DNA of 64,000 bases from Rhizomys pruinosus (GCA_009823505.1 VZQC01010425.1:966327-1030326), one strand, 5' to 3'; numbered from the stretch's first letter, positions 11,625-22,674 are shown. Notes: a model not told the origin generated them from the letters alone. Made by a program: numbers and translations.

Positions 11625-11720
11625 GATGGGTACACTGAGGCCCAAAAGAGCAGGAAACTGCCTAGAGGCCCTTGTGTAAATCAGTGGTTGAGCCAAAATG
11701 CAGAGCTCCTTGTTTCCTGG
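11625..11720 (-). mobile_element. MIR SINE relic, antisense
   Basis: 'gatgggtacactgaggccca' then 'aggaaactgcctagaggccc' and 'atcagtggttgagcc' follow the antisense MIR core. Confidence 0.7.
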
Positions 11721-12395
11721 CCTACCTTCCTGCCTCTCTAGCAGGCTGCTGCTTTGAGTCTTTAGGAACTGCTTCTACCCATCTGCGAGCCTGTGTCAGG
11801 TGCCATAGGGGAACAGAAAAAAAGGCATACACCATGCTTCTGCTTTTAGGATTTTAAAGTAAGCTTCTCCTGCCTGCTCAGAGAAAAAGAACAGAAATAA
11901 ATATATAGACATGCCAGCTTAGGGGCTCATGCTTGGTTGCCCAGAGGCTGTCAGCAGCAGTGGAAGAATGGGCCTTGAAACAGACAGAACTCAATGCAGA
12001 CAGGGAACACAGGGCATGACACTTTGCTAGTTGGGCAGCAGGAGTAGAGCCTGCTTGTAGTATGCTGATAAAATGGCTTTTCAGGGAGCCAGAGGCAGCA
12101 GGTAGTCTTGGAGTTTACTATGTGCCTATTTCCCTGGTGTAAATATTTCCACCTTGGGCCCTCTTTGTCAACTGATGGTTTAACATCAATAACCAGTTTT
12201 CCACTCCACAACAGCGCCACCTACAGGCGAAAGCAGGTTATTTCTAAGGCAGCTGGAAGAGATCAGGGTGTCAGGATAGAGGCCTAACTGGCTAGGGCGA
12301 GGCTGGCTCAGGGAGCAGCTGTGTGCCAGCCCACAGGTCACATGCACATTCCAAGGTTAGCTATTGAGCTGTGCTCTTTGCTGGGCTCCCTGCCA
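11721..12395. other. unannotated unique sequence
   Basis: No repeat or exon recognised in this stretch. Confidence 0.5.
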
Positions 12396-12399
12396 GACA

Positions 12400-12560
12400 T
12401 TTAACATGCATTAGCTCATTTAATCCTTACAGCAGCTTTAAGAACTGTTCATTCATTGCTGCAAACATCTACCATATGTCTGCATAACAAGTCCACATTG
12501 AAGCCCTACTATGTGCCAAACACTGTCTGAGGTACACTTGTGATGAAAACAGTCATTAAC
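12400..12560. mobile_element. MIR/L2-like relic
   Basis: 'gccagacatttaacatgcat' with 'agctcatttaatccttacag' and later 'ctactatgtgccaaacactg' are phrases typical of the 3' ends of MIR and L2. Family assignment is uncertain. Confidence 0.5.
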
Positions 12561-12746
12561 TTCATGGAGTGTCTATGTGGGAGGAAGGAAATAGTCAATA
12601 AACACATTTTAAAATGAAACGAAAAATAATTACCAATTGTGGTATTTGGAAGGCACCCAAAAGAGTACTGATTTGAGAACAAAAGAGATACTGCTGTTTA
12701 AGGAAATATGTCTCTGAGGAGGTATTATTGAAGAATGAGCAGGAAG

Positions 12747-12860
12747 CTGGGCCTGGTGGTGCAGGCCTTTAATCCCAGCTACTTGAGAAGGTGAAGCAGG
12801 ATGATGGAAACTGTAAAGTTTGCACGGGCCACAGAGTGAGTGCAAAGCCAGTCTGGGAAA
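12747..12860 (+). mobile_element. old B1-family SINE
   Basis: 'gctgggcctggtggtgcagg', 'cctttaatcccagctacttg' and 'ccacagagtgagtgcaaagc' mark a diverged B1 with altered middle. Confidence 0.75.
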
Positions 12861-12964
12861 CTCAGAAGGGGACTGAGAACACAGCTCCACCATGGACTTA
12901 GCATGCTCAAAACCTTGAGTCTGACCTATAGTAGGTCACCCAAAAATGAGTAGCCAACAAAACA

Positions 12965-13300
12965 AATGGTTAGGGCCGGAGTCCTGAAGTGGTGGGAATA
13001 GCAAGTACAAAGGCTCGGAAATAGAAATGAGAGAAACGTTTTCCAGGTAGCACCAAGGAGCCCAATGTGGCAGACCTTTGTAACTGAGTGTAGCCTAAAA
13101 TAAGACCAGAATAGTGGACAGAGGTCCAGCCATGCCAGGCTTCCAGAAAGGCCTTTGAGGGCCTTCGTTGGGGGAGTATCACAAGACCAGTCTCATGTTC
13201 CATCACAGTGTGCAGAATGGATTATAGAGGAGAAAAGAAGCCATCAAGGAGACTGTAGGACCAGGTAAGAGTTGTGATGCCAGGTCCAGAATGGTGGCAG
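12965..13300. repeat. ancient interspersed repeat, family unnamed
   Basis: Contains the recurrent mammalian pattern 'caagtacaaaggctcgg' ... 'gaccagtctcatgttcc' ... 'gtgcagaatggattatag'. Similar phrases recur at 14,840-15,060 and 53,870-54,175, so these are three copies of one old family that I do not name. Confidence 0.45.
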
Positions 13301-13539
13301 GAAAGACAGAGGCAAAAAGGGGCATACCCAAGAGCATACAGCTAAGAGACAGCAGAACGGAACCCAGGTCAAACTTAGACTCCTCTGCCTGCCCCAAGCA
13401 GTCTCATGGAAAGAAATCCTAGTTTACCAACTGACAAACTCGAACCCTGAGAATCTTTCTCACAGTAATGACATGACAGAATAGGGATGTTGTTCTTTTT
13501 AGACATCATTTTTGAGGAATTTCCTGTCTGGCCTGAAAT

Positions 13540-13573
13540 CCTCCTCCTCCACCTCCTCCTCCTCCTCTACCTC
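13540..13573 (+). repeat. (CCT)n simple repeat
   Basis: Tandem CCT triplets with an interrupting 'ac'. In one frame this encodes a serine run that inflates an otherwise unsupported reading frame. Confidence 0.9.
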
Positions 13574-13939
13574 CTTATACATCCATCCCCAACACCTGGT
13601 TCTCTTTAAAAACTACATTTTACACTTAAATGATGGGCTGCTTAGGTATGTACAAATTTCCAGAGAATTTGTGCTCCTTGAGGACAGGGGTCTGAGTCAT
13701 GCAGGAAGGATCCTTGAATCATGGGGGGAGGAGTTCGTGATCAAAAAATTAACCAACTCTCCCAGCGACAGTGTCAGGTCTGGCTCTTGCCAGTTCGGTT
13801 CATCCTGGCAAACATCTCTTGGCAGAGTGCTCCCGAGCTTCACGATACCAAGGGGATACCCCTGCCTGTGACAGTCCCTCCACAGACTCCCAACACTGCC
13901 CCTCCGGAAGAGGGGCAGAGGCCAAACAACTGACAACTG

Positions 13940-14100
13940 GATCAAGACATGCTCCTCTGCTTCCCTGTGCTTGGTTAATGCATTTTCCCCATCTACAAAG
14001 TAGGGTGATGGCTATCTAGGTCACCCTGAGGCTCAAATGAGATTGGACTCAGAACACGGCTGGTACAGTGCTTGGCACCCAGTAGCTTCTCCTGATGATT
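13940..14100 (+). mobile_element. MIR SINE relic
   Basis: 'ttttccccatctacaaagtag', 'ccctgaggctcaaatgagat' and 'ggtacagtgcttggcaccca' reproduce the MIR 3' half. Confidence 0.75.
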
Positions 14101-14311
14101 CTTTCCCCCATCCCAGATGGACAAGGAGTTAAAACCCAAGTACCCGAAGGGTCTCTGAGCTTGAGGTTCTTTCTGGAGGAGCCCCAAGCCAGGCTTGAGA
14201 GGCCCAATTAGGAGGAAGTGAGGGGCAAGACAGGTTGCCTTCCTGCCCCTTCCCCACTTGTCTCTCACTCCCCCAGCCCTTTCTCTCCCCCATCCTCTCT
14301 GTTTTAAGCAC

Positions 14312-14480
14312 CTGGGAGTTGCCTAATTAGAGCTAATTAGCTTCTCCCGCAATAAAATCCTAAGGATAGAAAGGCTCTGTAGCTCAGGCCTTTGACAGTA
14401 ATCATGTTAAGTAGATATTTATTTATCCCTTTATTAAGCAAGCCAATTAGCATGTAATATCTGAGAAGCTGATTTGTAGG
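14312..14480. promoter_or_regulatory. candidate conserved regulatory element (homeodomain-rich)
   Basis: Non-repeat, AT-rich island in GC-rich flanks. Two TAATTA cores at 14,324-14,329 and 14,334-14,339 lie exactly one helical turn apart. Further sites are AATAAAA near 14,350, CTTTGA near 14,390, TGACAG at 14,393-14,398, 'ttattaa' and 'caattagcatg' near 14,444. Motif clustering is seen directly; enhancer function and conservation are inferred and untested. Confidence 0.4.
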
Positions 14481-14839
14481 CCTGGAAGCTGAGCACGTGC
14501 CGTCAAGACTCGAAGGCCCTACTTGGGACACTTTTGTGTGTTGTCGCCCATAATGCTCTTCCCCCAGAGGGCAGGTTATGGGATGACAAGGTTGGGGAGA
14601 GCCATTGAACCTGGACAGAGATTCAAGAGCAAGGGCCAGAACAGAGGCAGAGCTTGCCCATGATCACACAGTGAGATGCAGGAAACTCCTGAGAAGGTAG
14701 ATGTCGAGGAGCCCTGTAAAGGCTGTTATTCTGTGATGGGTATCTTATGGGATGTTGAGGTCACCTTTAATGGCACAGAGGGTGAGTGGTAAGAAAAGAC
14801 TTCACAAATGGGGACATTGGGTGGGGAGGACATTCCTAT

Positions 14840-15060
14840 GGAAGGCATGCTGGAGCCCAGACACAGAAGTAGGGAAGTGTACGACATGTTTGAGAAACTG
14901 AAGGCATGTCATTTATTTGCTCAGTACCCTGACAGCGCAAGGGCAGCAGAAGAGTGGTAAGATCTTAAAGAGAGGAGCTGGAGCCACACGTGGAGGACAG
15001 AAGTCCAGCTGGCCAAGGCCAGTGTGTGACCACAGGCTGAAAGCAAGATGGCTCAGTGGC
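14840..15060. repeat. ancient interspersed repeat, family unnamed
   Basis: 'ggaaggcatgctggagccca' ... 'gtttgagaaactgaaggca' ... 'cagaagagtggtaagatc' belongs to the same recurrent pattern as 12,965-13,300. Confidence 0.4.
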
Positions 15061-15289
15061 AGGTGGCAGGGAGGAAGTTAGCTTCCCTGTGGGAAGGGAA
15101 TATGGGTCTGGGGCGCAGAGGAAGAAGAGTGGTTAGAACTCTGAAGGTATTAGAAGACAGAAGAAAGCTGTGCATCTGTCAGCTACTCGAAGCATGCCTC
15201 ATGTATGCTAGCATGCAGCAAGGCAAGCAACACATCCTCCAGATGCTTCCAGGTGAATTTAGCAAGCACACACGCTAAAGAAAGGCTTG

Positions 15290-15368
15290 CAGGGACTGGG
15301 ATGGCTCAGCAGTAGAACAGTTGCTAAGTATACACAAGGTCCTGGGTTCTGTCCTCAACACTGCCATA
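15290..15368 (+). mobile_element. ID-type SINE
   Basis: 'gactgggatggctcagcagt' (A-box region) and 'ggtcctgggttctgtcctca' (B-box region) mark a diverged ID element. Confidence 0.8.
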
Positions 15369-15525
15369 TAGGGTATATGGCAGCCCAGTGCAATAACAGC
15401 TGAGGTGAAAGAGAGTTCTGAACCAAAGGAAGGAAGACTAGAGATGTGCCTAGGGTTGAGATGTTATGATTCTTAGTGTCTGCTCAGCGCTTTTTGGCTT
15501 GTAGATCACCTCTATGAGCTATATA

Positions 15526-15650
15526 GGGGGTTTTGTTTTGATTTGATTTGATTTCTGAAACATGGTTTCACTATGTCACCCAAGGTGACTCTGCCTCTGC
15601 CTCTGCCTCTGGAGTACTGAGATTGGAGACACGAGCCACCATGCCCAGCC
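15526..15650 (-). mobile_element. B1 SINE, antisense, internally deleted
   Basis: 'gaaacatggtttcactatgt' then 'tgcctctgcctctgcctctg' and 'gagccaccatgcccagcc'. The central B1 segment is missing and a TTTGA-type simple repeat replaces the tail. Confidence 0.8.
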
Positions 15651-15734
15651 AGGATACATGTTTTTATCCCTGTAGTAAACTCTGTGGGCCAGAGGGTATT
15701 AGAGACAGGTTACACAGTGAAATAACAGCTATCA

Positions 15735-15880
15735 GTTGCACTATAGCTCTATTACCTAGTCCTTGGACCATGAGCAAGACGCCCAGCTTCATGAAGCCTT
15801 ACTCAGGTTCCCTAGCCATGAAATGAGGATAATGCCTCTCCGGTTCATTCAACAAGCCGGTGAGGAGCATTTAGTAAATA
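15735..15880 (+). mobile_element. MIR SINE relic
   Basis: 'gttccctagccatgaaatga' followed by 'ggataatgcctctccggttc' and 'gaggagcatttagtaaata' corresponds to the MIR 3' half. Confidence 0.65.
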
Positions 15881-15999
15881 ATCCACCAAAGTCAGGTGAT
15901 TACTCCCTGCCCTTACAGACTTTCTCAAGGTCACACAATGTGTGTCAAGACTTGAGTCCAGGCTCTGACTCAAAAATTCACTGTCAGTGAGGTTGGCTC

Positions 16000-17005
16000 T
16001 GTCTCTGAGAAGGTGAAGCTGAATGGGAGGTCCTTAGCTATAGAAGGAACCTAACCTATGCTTTTTGTTTTAACCTCCAAGGGACTCTGAGAAGAGAAAA
16101 GCTGTGCTGACTCAGGCTGACAGCAAGGAGGATGGCGGCTAGACATCGGGATGATTTTTGCTGACAATGTTGTGCATCATCAACAGGAAGAGCAGCAGCT
16201 TTCGGAGACTGGGATCTGTAAGGGCAAGAATAACCCCAATGAGTGTGACTGGGCGAGGCTGCCCCATCCAGAACAATGAGCTCACTGAGGCTGCAGACTG
16301 GAAAGAACCCAAATAGGTCATTTGGTCCATCCCCCTGCCTCTGGGCAGAATTGTTCTGGAACAAGACAGACAAGAGACTTCCCTATTTTTCAAGGTCTCC
16401 AGGGGAAGACATTCCTCAGCCTTCCTTGGTCATTCTAGAACTCATTTTCACAGCTCATTAACAAAACCTTCTTTCTTTAGGCTAATTCGTTTCTCCTGTT
16501 GCCATCTCAGTCTTCTGTGGCAGAGTTACAAAGCGCCTGGGCCACTGCGGGCCACTCAGCCCACTAAGCAGGAAGGAATTACAGTGCTTCTGTTTGCCAA
16601 CTCCCAAGGGTCAATTTCAAAGTCATCAGCTAAGACCCTCCACAAAGGGTCCTAACCAGCTCCCTGGGCTCAACTGCCCTTCACTCCTTCCAGCCTGCAA
16701 GGCCTGGCTGGCTGGCCCTCAGCCCACTGTAGTCCACCCCTTCAAGACCTTCGTGACTCTGAAAGCTCAAGTCCCTATTGTTCAAGTTAGAGAGTCTTTC
16801 CCCTCCCCTACGTGATTTTGTGCTTCGCTTTCTTTGCCGGATGTCAGCATAGTATTGGGTGGAGAGCCAAAAATGGTTGAATGTTGGCAACTTTATATGG
16901 TTTAAGCCAAGTAGTTTGTCTGCTTTGGCTCCTCAGCTGTAAGAACTGTACTGTGCTCATCCTGCACCCCTCCACACCCATCGCCTCCCTTCCCTCCTCT
17001 GCACT
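16000..17005. other. unannotated unique sequence
   Basis: No SINE, LINE or exon recognised. 16,440-16,530 is comparatively AT-rich with 'ggctaattcg', possibly conserved, but I cannot support it as a feature. Confidence 0.5.
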
Positions 17006-17007
17006 CA

Positions 17008-17080
17008 GGCGCCTGGAACACTGCCTTATGTACCAAGGGAGCCAAAGCATGTTTATTGAATTTCTTGAATAGTCATGATA
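17008..17080 (+). mobile_element. L2 3'-end relic
   Basis: 'cctggaacactgccttatgt' ... 'gcatgtttattgaatttcttg' resembles the conserved L2 3' end. Confidence 0.55.
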
Positions 17081-17154
17081 ATAAAATGATAATATTTGGA
17101 TGAACTTCACCAATGTCCATTCACACATTTTTTCTCGGTTACTCCTCAGAACCA

Positions 17155-17250
17155 CACTGTAAAGAAGGTCCTCTTCTCTCCATATTTGTGAAGTAGGGAA
17201 ACTAAGGCACAACAAAGCCACTTGATCTGGGCCAGGCAGCTACCACGATC
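17155..17250 (-). mobile_element. MIR SINE relic, antisense
   Basis: 'tttgtgaagtagggaaactaa', 'ggcacaacaaagccacttga' and 'ccaggcagctaccacg' follow the antisense MIR core. Confidence 0.65.
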
Positions 17251-17734
17251 AAGGATCTTACCAAATACAGATAAACTTGGCCTCAACTGTGAGAGAATAG
17301 CAACAGCTCACAGACTCTGCGTAACAGGCTTGGCTATGCTTCCTCAGTGCTCGCTCCTGTAACTCCGGACCCCTCACCATTTTTCTTGGGCCTTCTGTGA
17401 GGGAGTGACTGATCAGGAACCGGAGGGTCATCAGGAATCACACAGCAATGTGAAGAGCAACTGGCCGCTGCTCTTCCTCCTCGCTTCCTCCTGGCCTCCT
17501 TGGTGTTCCACACAGGCTTCCATTGGGGGTATTTTTCTGGGCCCTTCCCTGCTCAGGGTGTAGCTGGGCCAGTTACTAAAGCTGCTTCTCACATAGGTAA
17601 GAAAGTGTTCTTCACTCACATTCTCTTCCATGCTTCCACAGAGTGTGCCAATCTGGCTGGCAGTAGAAGATTATAAGTAGCGCATCAATGAACATTTGTA
17701 TGGCACGAGTGACGTACCAGTGTTTTGTATTTTA

Positions 17735-17812
17735 CTTTTTGTAGTGCTGAGGATGGAGCACAGGGCCTTGTCCATGCTAGGTTCCACCACTGACACATAC
17801 CCCCTAGCTGGA
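17735..17812 (-). mobile_element. ID-type SINE, antisense
   Basis: 'gtagtgctgaggatggagca', 'cagggccttgtccatgctag' and 'cataccccctagctgg' are the reverse complement of an ID element. Confidence 0.75.
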
Positions 17813-19097
17813 CATAATGATGTTAAGGCTCATTAGGAAAACAGTGCAAGCAACATAAGTATTGTGGATCTCACTGCTTAGTATGACACAAAGGTAAGCG
17901 TGAAAAGTTTGAGTTTTCCCAAAGCAAGCTTATTTAAAGAAAAGTGGCTTCTAACTAATTAAACAGGAATGGGGAGACTGGCAAGAACCATGAAGATCGT
18001 ACATGAATAGCACTATTTTTTCCCACAGCCTCAGAACCACCACCCATGGGATAGCCTGGGAGCTTCCATTGAAGGGGATCTGTGAAGATGAGGACAGCCG
18101 AGGCAGGAGGACTTATGGACTCCAGTAGACATGGCTTGCTAGCTCAGCCCAGTCACGTTCAACAAAGTTCCTTATGTGGTCAGGGACAGAATAGAATCCC
18201 CAAGAGAAGCTGGACCTCACTGTCAACACTTAACAGAGTGCCTGGTGCATAATCAATGTCTAATAAGTACTGCTTATGTGAAAACATGCATGTTGGAGTC
18301 CTCGTTCCTCAGGCCCAAGAAGAAGAGTCATTCCCACTGCCAGATGTCGTCGTGAATATTATATGAAGTATCTCAGAGCATGTCACATTGGACTAGGCAT
18401 ACAGCTGATAATCTGAGCTTCATGCACACAAGGCAGGCAAAGAGTCCTCCCAAGGCCCCAGCTGCCAGCTTTAGCTCAGCAGAAGGGCCAGGGGTTTCTA
18501 GTCCTACACACACACTAGTATTTCTGATTGTACTGCAGGGGCCAGTGGCACTCCTTTGCTTGACTCTCATGCTGAAGAGCAGGCCTGGCTTGCCTCTCTA
18601 AGAGCTCATTCCTCAGTCTTGGCCAGATCCCAGAGCCAGGCTGCTCCCAATGGGCTATTTCCCAGGAACCTGAGGATCATCCCTGGGGCTCACTCCTAGG
18701 CCACATGCCCCAGTGGGGTTCAGGTTCCTGCACCACATGGCTTGCTTGACAGACCAGCTATTGGCAGTTGCCAGAGCAACTGCGATGGTAGATCGCAGTC
18801 TCCAAAGAGGGAGGCTCTGGTAGAGAGGCAAGGAGCCCCCACCTGGAGAAGCCCAGGCCAGCAGAGCACTGCAAAGGTTGCAGAGGTTGGAAAACCCCCT
18901 GTGGCCATAGGAGCACAAGAGAAGTCTGTTTTTGTGGCTAATGCAACAGGTCCTCCTTGGGGTGTGAGGTCTGGCTCTTTGAGGGCATGCAGAACCGGAG
19001 AGGGGCCAGCTCCCACAGAGAAAGGGGCGGTGTTCAACTGCTTACAGGTCCCTCTCATTACAGACGCACGCAAGGCTTAGAATGGGAGCTGGTCCCG

Positions 19098-19236
19098 AGG
19101 TTTCCCAAACCTGGCTGCATCTGAATCCCCCCAGGGACATGTTAAACATACAGGCTTTCAGGCCCACAATCACAGGGCGGGGCTAGTTCTGGAGGAGTTG
19201 TGATTCTGCCAAATTGGTGAACCACTGCTATAGTTC
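19098..19236 (+). mobile_element. MER5A-like hAT-Charlie relic
   Basis: 'ggtttcccaaacctggctgc', 'gggacatgttaaacatacagg', 'ggaggagttgtgattctgcc' and 'ggtgaaccactgctatag' match the general layout of MER5A. Present again in degraded form at about 28,546-28,735. Confidence 0.75.
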
Positions 19237-19315
19237 ATTCTTTTTTTAAAAAAAAAAAGCTGAGCTATGATTCACATACTATCGAATTTTCCCCTTTCAA
19301 GGGTACAATTCAAAA

Positions 19316-19406
19316 ATGGCTGGAGATATAACTCAGTCATATAGCTATATCATATGCTTTTACCTAGCATACACAAGATGGTAAATTCAATCCAAGTACC
19401 AAAATT
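19316..19406 (+). mobile_element. ID-type SINE inside L1 relic
   Basis: 'ggctggagatataactcagt' and 'ggtaaattcaatccaagtac' mark the tRNA-like boxes. Inserted into the antisense L1 between 'acaattcaaaa' and 'catttggcatt'. Confidence 0.75.
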
Positions 19407-19873
19407 CAAGTACAGCATTTGGCATTTTTGACTAAAGGCAGCCATCAGCACTGTAATTTCAAAGTGTTTTCATTGCCCCCCCCCAAGAAATTTCTTCCCC
19501 TTTGTCCCTAGCACCTATTAACTACTGACCTGTTCGCAATCTTTATGCACATGTCTGTTCTGAACACTTCATGTTAGAGCAATCACACATATGTGATTTT
19601 ACGTATCTGGTTTCTTGCAGTGTCAGGTTTTCAAGGTTCATCCATATCCACATCATAGCCTAGATCGGTACTTCATTCCTTTCTAGTGCAGAATAAGTAT
19701 TCCACTGTAGGAATGTATGGTATTTTGTGTGTTCATTAGCCAGTTGATGATAGTTTTGAGTCACTTCTACCTTCGGCATATTATAAGTAATGTTCCTATG
19801 AACCTTCATGTATAAGTCTGTACATGGATGTGTTCTCCTATCTCCCCAAGGAGAAGAATTAACAGATCATATG

Positions 19874-20304
19874 TGTGGTGGTTAGCTTTCATTGTGAACT
19901 TGACACAACTCATATTCACCTGGGCAAAGAGTCTCAATCAGGGATTGTCTATACTAAGCTGGCCTCTGGACATATCTAGAGAAGATTGTCCTAATTCAGT
20001 TAATTAATGCCGGAAGCCCCAGTCTACTGTGGGTGGCACCATTCCCTAGGCAAAGGGCTCTGAACTGTAGAAGAGTAGAGAAATCCAGCTGAGCACACGC
20101 AAACAAGGAAGCCAGCATGCATGCCTTCATTTCTCTTGGCTCTCGACTTTTGCTGTATCATGAGTAGCTGTCTCCAGCTCCTGCCACTGTGATTTCCCCT
20201 CAGAGATGGCACACCTGAAGCTGTGAGCTAAAATGAACCCTTCCTTCCCTAAGTTGCTTGTTGTTAAGGTATTTTATCACAGCCAAAGAAATTAAACAAG
20301 GACA
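19874..20304 (+). mobile_element. solo LTR, probable MaLR/ERVL class
   Basis: A 431-bp unit beginning TGTGGTGG and ending GGACA. It is flanked by 'atatg' (19,869-19,873) and 'acatg' (20,305-20,309), a 5-bp target-site duplication with one mismatch. The interrupted L1 phrase 'tcatatggtaa' is restored when the unit is removed. No internal retroviral genes are present. Boundaries are supported by sequence; the family name is inferred. Confidence 0.65.
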
Positions 20305-20346
20305 ACATGGTAATTGCATTTTTACATTTTCTTTTGTCTTGTTATT

Positions 20347-20461
20347 TATGTTTTTTTGAGACAGGGATTCACTATGTAGTCCACGCTAGCATCAAACTTG
20401 TAACCCTTCTGCCTCTGCCTACAATGTTGGCCTTACAGATATGTGCAACTGTGCTCAGTTC
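20347..20461 (-). mobile_element. B1 SINE inside L1 relic, antisense
   Basis: 'tttttttgagacagggattc', 'actatgtagtccacgctagc' and 'cagatatgtgcaactgtgc' mark an antisense, fairly diverged B1. Confidence 0.82.
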
Positions 20462-20840
20462 TAAGTTTAATATTTTGAACTGCTTTGCATATGGGTTATG
20501 CTGCCTTGTGTTTCTATTAGTAATACACAAAGGTTCTGGGTTTTTCTACATCTGTGACAACACATATTTCTTTCTGGAATTTTTTTTATTTCATTCTAGC
20601 CATGACTGTGAGGTTGAGTCTTTTCTCATGTTAATGGAAACATATCTCTTCTTTGGGGTGTGCTTATTTCTCCAAATAGAATTTTCTTGCTCAACTTTAA
20701 GTTAGATTATCTTTCATCCTCAAATTTTAAGCATGTTTTAGATATGCCAGGCACTAGACACTTATCTGATATGTAACTGATAAATACTTTTCTCCATTCT
20801 GTGGTTGTCTGTTTATTGTCTTGATATCCTTAATCTTCTT

Positions 20841-20935
20841 TTTACAGATGAAGAAACTGAGGCTCAAAGAGAAAAGAGGCTTGTCAGACTCACATTCACT
20901 TACGGTAGTAGCAGAAAGCTGTCTACTTCATATAC
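20841..20935 (-). mobile_element. MIR SINE relic, antisense
   Basis: 'ttttacagatgaagaaactg' and 'aggctcaaagagaaaagagg' are the reverse complement of the MIR core. Lies directly after the L1 relic. Confidence 0.7.
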
Positions 20936-21094
20936 AAGGGACATGGGATGTTGTGCAGCAGCAGCCTGGATCATTAAGCCACGGTCTACTCCAACACTTC
21001 CATTTGCCTTTGGAGTGTACCGTCCTTTTTCTGGCCAGTAAAGTGTCTCTTTATCACCATGTCTTACTTAAACTGCTTCAATCATTAGGTTGTG

Positions 21095-21245
21095 TTTATT
21101 TGTTTTAGAGACAGGTTCTCACTCTGTAGTTCAGGCTGGCCTGGAATTTCCTATGCAGCCCACGCTAGTTTGGAAGTAGTGGTTATTCTCTGACTCAGCA
21201 GTCTAAGAGCTAGGATAACATGCGCATGCCACCATTGATCAGATT
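21095..21245 (-). mobile_element. old B1-family SINE, antisense
   Basis: 'tttagagacaggttctcact', 'gttcaggctggcctggaatt' and 'catgcgcatgccaccattg' mark an antisense B1 with an altered 3' half. Confidence 0.78.
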
Positions 21246-21566
21246 GTTTTCCTGTTAGCTTGGCCTTGGCAAGGGAGAGGAAGCAGCCAGGATCAAAGCA
21301 TTTCTAGGGATAATCCACATGAGGATGAGCAAGAGTCCATGCCCTGGTGCATCTGTCGCTCTGTGGTGTGTGATGTTCCACAGAGGAAGTTTGGGGACAA
21401 TGAGGAGCCTGTTAAGGTAGAAATGTTCTTTTTCCTTAGTGTTCATGGTCACATCTTGCATATTTCAACTTCAAAGCAACCCAAGGCTTTTCCTTTTCCA
21501 CTTTTTTTTACATCAAACATTAGTTAAGCTAGTGTGAACTCATGTTCTAAAATAAAGCTTATACAA

Positions 21567-21664
21567 CTACACACATCTAACACAATACACACGCGAACAC
21601 ACAATACACACACACACATACATACATACATACATACATACATACATTCATACATACATACACA
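21567..21664 (+). repeat. (CA)n / (TACA)n compound microsatellite
   Basis: Imperfect CA-rich start followed by about ten TACA units. The corresponding place in copy 2 (31,112-31,206) is scrambled by small indels. Confidence 0.93.
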
Positions 21665-21839
21665 AGTGAGCGCACTGGCTTGGACAGCAGGAGAGGACAA
21701 TTTTGGCAATTTCAACAACTACTCATTTGCTTATATGTGAGAATTTGTTACAATTTTAGGTAATTCCCAGCATTTCAGCAAATTTCCAGGTTTCTTTATT
21801 ATTGCTCACATGACAATTTATTAGTTTAAGATAATGGCA

Positions 21840-21960
21840 AGTCTAGTCAGATATAGCAATGCATGCCTGTAATCCTAACAGTTGGGAGGCTGAGGCAGAA
21901 GAATTGCTGTTTTCAAGGCCAGCTTGGACTACAGAGTGAAACGTTAGCTCAAATCAAGAC
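21840..21960 (+). mobile_element. old B1-family SINE
   Basis: 'gcatgcctgtaatcctaaca', 'gttgggaggctgaggcagaa' and 'cagcttggactacagagtga' define a diverged B1. Confidence 0.8.
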
Positions 21961-22117
21961 CCCCTAGAAGGTGGCAGGTCTTTTAACAGGGCTATATAGA
22001 AATGGAAGAGGAATTTGATTTATATATTTATAATACCATTTGAAAATTCCATGGCATTTAACTGTTCTTTTTTTAAAGCCTAAGGTTGTGCTTCTCATTT
22101 CTCATTTATTTGTGTGT

Positions 22118-22123
22118 GCATGA

Positions 22124-22177
<54 letters not shown>

Positions 22178-22188
22178 TGTGTGTGTGT
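22118..22188 (+). repeat. (GT)n microsatellite
   Basis: A GT run of about 60 bp with one 'at' interruption, continuous with the antisense SINE that follows. It yields the Cys-Val repeat frames seen on translation. Confidence 0.95.
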
Positions 22189-22321
22189 AACAGGTAGAGG
22201 ACAACATGCAGGAGTTGGTTCTCTCCTTCCTCCAGGACCATCCAGGGCCCAGGGATCAACTTCAAGTCATCAGATTTTTGACAGAAAGGACCTTGACCAA
22301 CTAAGCCATCTTACCAGCCCT
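22186..22321 (-). mobile_element. B3/B2-type SINE, antisense
   Basis: 'gtagaggacaacatgcagga', 'gttggttctctccttcctcc' and 'aagccatcttaccagccc' are the reverse of a tRNA-derived B3-like SINE. The GT run is the complement of its CA-rich tail. Confidence 0.82.
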
Positions 22322-22511
22322 CAACTGCTTTTCTTTGAAGTGTTTGTTCAGGACTTTGTGGGTGTGGGGCCTTACGCCTGGTGCTAGGGCATCTTAATTT
22401 TGTTCTCTCGTCCTCACTTTCCCTGTTGTAAGATGCAGGGGTGGCTCAAATCAGTGTCCTTTAAACTTCATGGTTTTCCTTTCCTTCACCAGATGGGATC
22501 AAACCCAGGAT

Positions 22512-22674
22512 CATATATATATTTTGGGGGGGTCTTTTCGAGACAAGGTCTTCCTGTAGCCCCAGCTGTCCTGGAACTCATTCTGTAGACCAGGCCGGCC
22601 TTGTACTCACAAAGATCCGCCTGCCTCTGCCTCCCAAGTGCTAGGATTAAAGGTGTGTGCCACCATGCTCAGCA
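22512..22674 (-). mobile_element. B1 SINE, antisense, nested in an older ID-like SINE
   Basis: 'ttcgagacaaggtcttcctg', 'tagccccagctgtcctggaa', 'ctcacaaagatccgcctgcc' and 'gtgtgtgccaccatgctcag'. Flanked by 'aacccaggat' on both sides (22,502 and 22,677), a target-site duplication. The flanks continue one ID-like antisense SINE (about 22,480-22,740). Confidence 0.92.

Larger units (their letters stand above)
19240..20840 (-). mobile_element. ancient L1 relic (ORF2 3' part), antisense
   Basis: Read in reverse this is L1-type sequence: 'gattcacatactatcg', 'caaggttcatccatatcc', 'gtattccactgtaggaatg', 'tattataagtaatgttcctat', then 'cattctgtggttgtctgt' and 'ttgtcttgatatcct' near the 5' side of the relic. 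It is split by an ID (19,316), an LTR (19,874) and a B1 (20,347); the L1 continues correctly across each insertion. No intact frame remains. Confidence 0.85.

Noticed and set aside
18720..19080. Opposing 112- and 117-codon frames
   Set aside because: Chance low-stop stretch on both strands; no domain, splice context or codon bias visible.
21567..21664. Possible CRISPR-like regular array (repeated TACA units)
   Set aside because: It is a simple tetranucleotide microsatellite with no spacer structure, in a mammalian genome.
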